Origin: Oscillospiraceae bacterium
GTDB lineage: Bacteria; Bacillota; Clostridia; Oscillospirales; Oscillospiraceae
NCBI GenBank assembly: GCA_021771635.1
Contig: JAETOQ010000013.1
Coordinates: forward strand, 1 to 46,313
DNA length: 46,313 bases
Direction: 5' to 3'
This document shows positions 40,855 through 46,313 of the stretch, in pieces. Numbering within the stretch: position 1 is the stretch's first letter; each line of letters begins with the position of its first letter. Made by a program: the position numbers and the translations under genes. Under the pieces are notes generated by a model. That model worked only from the letters and a program-made list of their open reading frames with translations, was not told where the DNA came from and did no database searches.

Positions 40855-41139
40855 ATGATGAATCGCCATATGAACGCCTATACCGCTATGATGTCTCATT
40901 GCGCGTCTGCTTCCACAGGCGCTTCCAGTTCCTGCGCTTCTTCCGCCTCTATGCAGGCTTCCGCCAATACTGCTATGACTCTGATTCTGGGCGCCATGAT
41001 CATGGCGTCCATTATTATTTGCGCGATTATTTGCCTGTCCATTCTGGGCATCGCTCTGGTACTGTTGGTCCAGGTACTGCTGGTAGTCCTGCTGGTAGGG
41101 AGAATGTTTGAAACGCCAAAGGCGAGTTTGTGCGCTTGA
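40855..41139 (+). CDS. Small Ser/Cys/Met/Ala-rich two-TM protein, family unknown
   Basis: A 94-aa protein. The first 40 residues are almost only Met, Ser, Ala, Cys, Thr, His and Asn (MSHCASASTGASSSCASS), followed by two long hydrophobic helices (about 41-61 and 62-83) and a short basic tail. The ribosome site AAAGGAG lies 10 nt before ATG 40855, a near-consensus promoter is upstream and a good terminator follows, so it is very likely expressed as a single gene. I recognise no family; a small transporter, a holin-like protein or a peptide precursor are all possible. Confidence 0.65.
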   Translation: MMNRHMNAYTAMMSHCASASTGASSSCASSASMQASANTAMTLILGAMIMASIIICAIICLSILGIALVLLVQVLLVVLLVGRMFETPKASLCA

Positions 41140-41155
41140 CTGTTTTGATACAGTA

Positions 41156-41188
41156 AAGCGGCTCCGCTGATGGCGGGGCCGCTTTTTT
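41156..41188 (+). terminator. Terminator of the small membrane protein gene
   Basis: A 12-bp stem AAGCGGCTCCGC/GCGGGGCCGCTT (one wobble), 5-nt loop, then a T-run. Confidence 0.88.
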
Positions 41189-41222
41189 GTATAATATCTT
41201 ATCTGCAAAAGGAGAAAACATG

Positions 41223-42419
41223 ATGAAGAAGAAGTTTTTTGCCCTCATGATGGCCATGGTCATGGTCCTCAGTCTGGCCGCCTGCGGCGGCGATTCCGGC
41301 ACGACCGACACACCGGACAGCACCGATGCCCCGGAAAACACCGGCACAGAAGCCACCGGCGCCGCTTTCAAGCTGGGCGGCACCGGCCCCCTGACCGGCG
41401 GCGCCGCCATCTACGGCAACGCGGCCAAGAACGGCGCCCAGATCGCCGTGGACGAGATCAATGCCATGGGCGGCATCCAGTTCGAGCTGAAGTATGAGGA
41501 TGACACCCACGACGCCGAGAAGGCCGTCAACGCCTACAACGCCCTGAAGGACTGGGGCATGCAGATCTCTCTGGGCTCCGTCACCTCCAAGCCCTGCGAG
41601 GCCACCTCTGCCGAGACCTATGCCGACCGCGTCTTCGCCCTGACGCCCTCCGCCTCCTCCACCGGCACCATTGAGGGCAAGGACAACATGTTCCAGATGT
41701 GCTTCATGGATCCCAACCAGGGCACCGCTTCCGCCCAGTACATCGCCGACAAAGGCTTAGGCGCCAAGATCGCCGTCATCTGGAAGAACGATGATCCCTA
41801 TTCCAAGGGCATCCACGACACCTTTATCGCCAAGGCCGCTGAGCTGGGCCTGCAGGTCGTCTCCGACACCACCTTTGCCGACGGCAATGACACCGACTTC
41901 TCCGTCCAGCTCTCCGATGCTCAGAGCAACGGCGCCGACCTGGTGTTCCTGCCCATGTACTATCAGCCCGCCTCCCTGATCCTGGCCCAGGCCAATTCCA
42001 AGGGCTACACCCCCAAGTGGTTCGGCGTGGACGGCATGGACGGCATCCTGACCATGGATGGCTTTGACACCGCTCTGGCCGAGGGCGTCATGCTGCTGAC
42101 TCCCTTCAACGCCGACTCCACCGACGAGCGCACCGCCGCCTTCGTCGCCAAGTATCAGGAGCAGTTCGGCGAGATCCCCAACCAGTTCGCCGCCGACGCT
42201 TATGACTGCGTGTACGCCTACAAGCAGGCCCTGGAGGCCGCCGGTGCCACGCCCGACATGAGTGCCGAGGAGCTGTGTGACCTGATGATCGCCCAGTTCA
42301 CCTCCATGACCTTCGACGGCCTGACCGGCGAGAGCATGACCTGGGACGCCAGCGGCGCTGTGTCCAAGAGCCCCAAGGGCATGGTCATCGAGAACGGCGC
42401 TTACGTCGGTCTGGACTGA
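41223..42419 (+). CDS. livK: Branched-chain amino acid ABC transporter binding lipoprotein
   Basis: A 398-aa lipoprotein: signal peptide with lipobox LAAC (Cys at 20), Thr/Asp/Pro-rich linker, then a type 1 periplasmic-binding domain with FKLGGTGPLTGGAAIYG, QIAVDEINAMGGIQ, LGSVTSKPC and AAFVAKYQEQFGEIPNQFAADAYD. It should capture leucine, isoleucine, valine or related amino acids for LivHMGF. Two ATGs are adjacent; 41223 is 8 nt after GGAG, 41220 only 5. A TATAAT at 41190 lies in the terminator tail, with no good -35. Confidence 0.9.
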   Translation: MKKKFFALMMAMVMVLSLAACGGDSGTTDTPDSTDAPENTGTEATGAAFKLGGTGPLTGGAAIYGNAAKNGAQIAVDEINAMGGIQFELKYEDDTHDAEKAVNAYNALKDWGMQISLGSVTSKPCEATSAETYADRVFALTPSASSTGTIEGKDNMFQMCFMDPNQGTASAQYIADKGLGAKIAVIWKNDDPYSKGIHDTFIAKAAELGLQVVSDTTFADGNDTDFSVQLSDAQSNGADLVFLPMYYQPASLILAQANSKGYTPKWFGVDGMDGILTMDGFDTALAEGVMLLTPFNADSTDERTAAFVAKYQEQFGEIPNQFAADAYDCVYAYKQALEAAGATPDMSAEELCDLMIAQFTSMTFDGLTGESMTWDASGAVSKSPKGMVIENGAYVGLD

Positions 42420-42453
42420 TCCCGTATCCCTCGCACCCCATCCCGGCTCCGGA

Positions 42454-42545
42454 GCCGGAGAGGCTGACACGGCCTCTCCGGCCCCCGCCCGGATAACAGC
42501 GCGTATCTGAAAAGGACCGGCAGGACCGGTGTTTTTCAGATACGC
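42454..42545 (+). terminator. Two strong hairpins between livK and livH
   Basis: An 11-bp stem 42454-42464 with 42472-42482, and a 13-bp stem 42501-42513 with 42533-42545 that contains an inner ACCGG/CCGGT. No T-run follows directly. They probably stabilise the livK message or reduce transcription into livH, giving excess binding protein. Confidence 0.65.
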
Positions 42546-42619
42546 TCTGTCGGCGTCACCAAGGCTTTCCGCGGCGGCGCAGGATCGACCCTCAAACAAA
42601 CATAGAGAGGTGTTACTTC

Positions 42620-43537
42620 ATGACCTTTTTGAATTTTCTGATCAGCGGGATCAGTCTGGGCAGCATCTACGCCATCATCGCCCTAGGCTATACCATGGTC
42701 TACGGCATTGCCAAGATGCTGAACTTCGCCCACGGCGACGTGATCATGGTAGGCTCCTATATCTGCTTCTTTGCCGTCTCCCGCTACGAGATGCCCCTGC
42801 TGGCCGGCGTGGTCCTGGCCATGGCGGTTTGCACGGTGCTGGGCATCGTGGTGGAGCGGCTGGCCTACAAGCCCCTGCGGCAGGCGCCCTCCCTGGCGGT
42901 GCTCATCACCGCCATCGGCGTCAGCTACTTCCTGCAGAATGCCGCGCAGCTTCTCTGGACCTCCAGCCCCAAGGTGTTCCCCAACGCTTTCGTCATCAAG
43001 AGTGTGGACAGCCAGGGAGTTGAGACGGTCAAAACCGGCATCCAGCTGTTTGACGGACAGCTGAATATCTCCTATGTGACACTGGTCACCATCGCGGCCT
43101 GCGTCATCATCATGGCAGGGCTGACGCTGTTCACCACATATACCAAGATGGGAAAGGCCATGCGGGCCTGCTCCGAGGACAAGGGCGCCGCCCAGCTGAT
43201 GGGCATCAACGTCAACGGCACCATCTCCATGACCTTTGCCATCGGCTCCGCCCTTGCCGCCATCGCCGGTGTGCTGCTCTGCTCCGCCTACCCCACGCTG
43301 GTCCCCACCACCGGCTCCATGCCCGGCATCAAGGCATTTACCGCCGCCGTGTTCGGCGGCATCGGCTCCATCCCTGGTGCTCTGCTGGGCGGCATTCTGC
43401 TGGGCATCATCCAGATCTTTACCCAGGCTTATATCAGTACGCAGCTGGCCGACGCGGTGGTGTTCGCCGTGCTGATCGTGGTGCTGCTGGTGAAGCCCGC
43501 CGGACTGCTGGGCAAGCAGATCCGGGAGAAAGTGTGA
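42620..43537 (+). CDS. livH: Branched-chain amino acid ABC transporter permease LivH
   Basis: A 305-aa membrane protein with about eight helices. GYTMVYGIAKMLNFAHGDVIMVGSY is the LivH N-terminal signature, and the cytoplasmic loop MRACSEDKGAAQLMGINVNGTISMTFAIGSALAAIAG contacts the ATPases. ATG 42620 follows AGAGAGGTG. It forms the channel with LivM. Confidence 0.95.
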   Translation: MTFLNFLISGISLGSIYAIIALGYTMVYGIAKMLNFAHGDVIMVGSYICFFAVSRYEMPLLAGVVLAMAVCTVLGIVVERLAYKPLRQAPSLAVLITAIGVSYFLQNAAQLLWTSSPKVFPNAFVIKSVDSQGVETVKTGIQLFDGQLNISYVTLVTIAACVIIMAGLTLFTTYTKMGKAMRACSEDKGAAQLMGINVNGTISMTFAIGSALAAIAGVLLCSAYPTLVPTTGSMPGIKAFTAAVFGGIGSIPGALLGGILLGIIQIFTQAYISTQLADAVVFAVLIVVLLVKPAGLLGKQIREKV

Positions 43538-43547
43538 GGTGGCAGAG

Positions 43548-44600
43548 ATGAAAGCATTGAAACTGAACAAGACCACCCGCCGGAATTATCTGACCTACGC
43601 GCTGGTCATCCTGGCCTATGCCATTCTCCAGATCATGGGCAGCACAGGCTCCCTCAGCTCCTCTCTGAAAGGCATGCTGGTCCCCATCTGCGCCTATGTG
43701 GTCATGGCCGTCTCCCTGAATCTGACGGTGGGCGTGCTGGGCGAGCTGTCCCTGGGACACGCGGGCTTCATGAGCGTGGGCGCCTTTACCGGCGTCACCG
43801 TGGCCGTCGCCCTGCAGGATGCCATTCCCGCCGCGCCGGTACGCATGGTCATTGCCCTCATCGTGGGCGCCGCCTTCGCGGCCCTGGCGGGATTTCTCAT
43901 CGGCATCCCGGTCCTGCGGCTGAACGGCGACTACCTTGCCATCGTGACTCTGGCCTTTGGCGAGATCATCAAGAGCATTTTTAACAACCTCTATGTGGGT
44001 GTCGACGCCGGGGGGCTCCACATGAGCCTTCTCAGCGACAAGACAAACCTGGCTGATGGCGGCAGACTGATCATCGGCGGCCCCATGGGCATCGGCGGCA
44101 TCCAGAAGATCTCCACCTTTACCGCCGGCTTCCTGCTGGTGATGGTCACGCTGGTCATCGTGTTCCATCTGGTGAACAGCCGCGCCGGACGGGCCATCAT
44201 GGCCATCCGGGACAACCGGATCGCCGCCGAAAGCGTCGGCGTCAATATCACAAAATACAAGATGATGGCCTTCGTCACCTCCGCCGCGCTGGCCGGTTCC
44301 TCCGGCGTCCTCTTCGCCATGAACTACTCCACCATCGTGGCCAACAAGTTCGACTTTAACACCTCCATCCTGGTGCTGGTGTTTGTGGTGCTGGGCGGCC
44401 TGGGCAATATGCTGGGCTCCATCATCGCCGCCGCCGCGCTGACCATCCTGCCGGAGGCCCTGCGCCAATTCTCCGACTACCGGATGCTGGTGTACGCCAT
44501 CGTACTGATCCTGGTCATGCTGGCAACCAACAATCCCACTTTCAAAGCATTTTTCAGCCGGTTCAAGCCCGGTAACCGTTCCGGAAAGGAGGCGGCCTGA
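43548..44600 (+). CDS. livM: Branched-chain amino acid ABC transporter permease LivM
   Basis: A 350-aa membrane protein with the LivM pattern: LGELSLGHAGFMSVGAFTG, PVLRLNGDYLAIVTLAFGEI and the coupling loop RAIMAIRDNRIAAESVGVN. It pairs with LivH. ATG 43548 is 6 nt after AGGTGG; the in-frame GTG at 43539 overlaps that ribosome site. Confidence 0.95.
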   Translation: MKALKLNKTTRRNYLTYALVILAYAILQIMGSTGSLSSSLKGMLVPICAYVVMAVSLNLTVGVLGELSLGHAGFMSVGAFTGVTVAVALQDAIPAAPVRMVIALIVGAAFAALAGFLIGIPVLRLNGDYLAIVTLAFGEIIKSIFNNLYVGVDAGGLHMSLLSDKTNLADGGRLIIGGPMGIGGIQKISTFTAGFLLVMVTLVIVFHLVNSRAGRAIMAIRDNRIAAESVGVNITKYKMMAFVTSAALAGSSGVLFAMNYSTIVANKFDFNTSILVLVFVVLGGLGNMLGSIIAAAALTILPEALRQFSDYRMLVYAIVLILVMLATNNPTFKAFFSRFKPGNRSGKEAA

Positions 44601-44601
44601 T

Positions 44602-45435
<834 letters not shown>

Positions 45436-45437
45436 GC

Positions 45438-46148
45438 ATGGAACCGATCTTAAAAGTTGACGATATCAACGTCTATTACGGCAGCATCCACGCCATCAAG
45501 GGCATCTCCTTTGAGGTCAACCAGGGGGAGATCGTCACCCTGATCGGCGCCAACGGCGCCGGCAAGTCCACCACCCTGAACACCATCTCCGGCCTGCTGC
45601 GCAGTAAGACCGGTTCCGTTTCCTTCATGGACGAGTCCCTGGCAAAGATCCCCTGCCACAAAGTGGTCTCCAAGGGGCTGGCCCTGGTGCCGGAAGGCCG
45701 CCGCGTTTTCCTGCAGATGACGGTCCAGGAGAACCTGGAAATGGGCGCCTACACCCGCAGCGGCAAGGCGGTGGAGGAGGACCTGGAAAAGGTCTATGTC
45801 CAGTTTCCCCGGCTGAAGGAGCGCTTCAAGCAGGTGGCCGGCACCCTGTCCGGCGGTGAGCAGCAGATGCTGGCCATGGGCCGCGCGCTCATGAGTCAGC
45901 CCAAGCTGCTGATGCTGGATGAGCCCTCCATGGGCCTGGCGCCCATTCTGGTGGAGCAGATCTTTGAGATCATCCAAAACCTGCATAAGGCCGGCACCAC
46001 CATCCTGCTGGTGGAACAGAACGCCCAGGCCGCCCTCTCCGTGGCGGACCGCGGCTATGTCCTGGAGACCGGCAAGATCGTGACCAGCGGCACCGGCAAA
46101 GAACTGCTGGCAAGCCCCGCCATCAAAAAAGCCTATCTGGGCGGTTGA
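45438..46148 (+). CDS. livF: Branched-chain amino acid ABC transporter ATPase LivF
   Basis: A 236-aa ATPase: Walker A GANGAGKST, signature LSGGEQQM, Walker B LLMLDEPSMGLAP and switch LLVEQNAQAAL, the LivF pattern. ATG 45438 is 7 nt after AGGAGG; the GTG at 45432 that overlaps the livG stop is too close to the ribosome site. Last gene of the liv operon. Confidence 0.95.
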   Translation: MEPILKVDDINVYYGSIHAIKGISFEVNQGEIVTLIGANGAGKSTTLNTISGLLRSKTGSVSFMDESLAKIPCHKVVSKGLALVPEGRRVFLQMTVQENLEMGAYTRSGKAVEEDLEKVYVQFPRLKERFKQVAGTLSGGEQQMLAMGRALMSQPKLLMLDEPSMGLAPILVEQIFEIIQNLHKAGTTILLVEQNAQAALSVADRGYVLETGKIVTSGTGKELLASPAIKKAYLGG

Positions 46149-46171
46149 TATGCAAACCATCCATGTGAAAA

Positions 46172-46310
46172 AGTGGGAGAGCATCTGCTCTCCCACTCAG
46201 CTTGTCGAAAAAGTCTTTTCGACAAGCTGCTTAAGATTTCAGAACTTTTAAAAAGTTCTGAAATCTGTTGATTTGAATAGCGCAGGGCACCCTTCCTGGG
46301 TTCCCCGCGC
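46172..46310. repeat. Array of four consecutive hairpins at the window end
   Basis: Stem 1: AGTGGGAGAGC (46172-46182) with 46187-46197. Stem 2: 14 bp, 46198-46211 with 46216-46229, sharing no gap with stem 1. Stem 3: 46234-46249 with 46251-46266. Stem 4: 46280-46292 with 46298-46310, two mismatches. The first may terminate livF but no hairpin has a clear T-run. The layout resembles the element at 28583-28733. Confidence 0.75.
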
Positions 46311-46313
46311 ACA

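Noticed and set aside
41190-41195. TATAAT before livK as its promoter
   Set aside because: The matching -35 position falls in the terminator stem (CTGATG) and is not a -35 sequence.
40807-41208. Minus-strand 133-aa frame opposite the small membrane protein
   Set aside because: Crosses the promoter -10 and the terminator of the plus-strand gene; no ribosome site.

Overview
The window looks like the chromosome of a GC-rich, anaerobic gut-type Clostridia bacterium, most likely Oscillospiraceae (the Flavonifractor, Oscillibacter, Lawsonibacter and Dysosmobacter group). The grounds are the Firmicutes rplU-prp-rpmA-obg cluster with an L27 carrying the cleavable LQFFA presequence, acetate kinase beside tmcAL, a selenium-associated yedF module, strong Shine-Dalgarno sites, and low-GC intergenic regions with clear sigma-A promoters. 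No rRNA, tRNA or CRISPR array was seen. The genus is inference.

Layout. 1-7.6 kb is housekeeping: tmcAL divergent from ackA, a radical SAM protein divergent from an HxlR regulator, an activated-methyl-cycle operon (zinc-ribbon membrane protein, mtnN, luxS, small membrane protein), then rplU-prp-rpmA. 7.6-13.6 kb holds obgE surrounded by genomic debris: a truncated ECF sigma factor, an intact sigma/anti-sigma pair lying between two serine-recombinase fragments, a MATE exporter with an attenuator-like leader, and a possible T-box-like leader remnant. 13.6-25.8 kb is accessory and envelope genes: an Mbeg1-like hydrolase, a two-OB-fold SSB, a PstS-like lipoprotein followed by two paralogous WG-repeat lipoproteins, a five-gene selenium-type operon (yedF, cysteine desulfurase, DUF3343, Cys-rich protein, Nudix), a diaminopimelate decarboxylase, an RCC1-repeat surface protein and a VOC protein. 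25.8-30.7 kb holds feoA-feoB-Cys-rich protein behind a candidate metal operator, a dense multi-hairpin element, and a TetR gene divergent from three membrane or small protein genes. 30.9-40.6 kb has an ABC importer operon (fused double permease, ATPase, binding protein, membrane protein, HAD phosphatase) and a heterodimeric ABC exporter; both have AAACGTTT-core LacI-type palindromes just downstream of their promoters. 40.8-46.1 kb has a strongly promoted small membrane protein and a complete livKHMGF branched-chain amino acid importer, and the window ends in a second array of consecutive hairpins.

Several genes work as units: MtnN and LuxS recycle S-adenosylhomocysteine to homocysteine and DPD/AI-2; Prp matures L27 from the same operon; FeoA, FeoB and the Cys-rich protein take up ferrous iron; YedF, the desulfurase and DUF3343 probably handle persulfide or selenium; the two exporter half-transporters complement each other's degenerate ATP sites. 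The least explained items are the two hairpin arrays, the MATE leader with an in-frame upstream start overlapping a terminator, the 23-bp inverted repeat before feoA, and the small Ser/Cys/Met-rich membrane protein.
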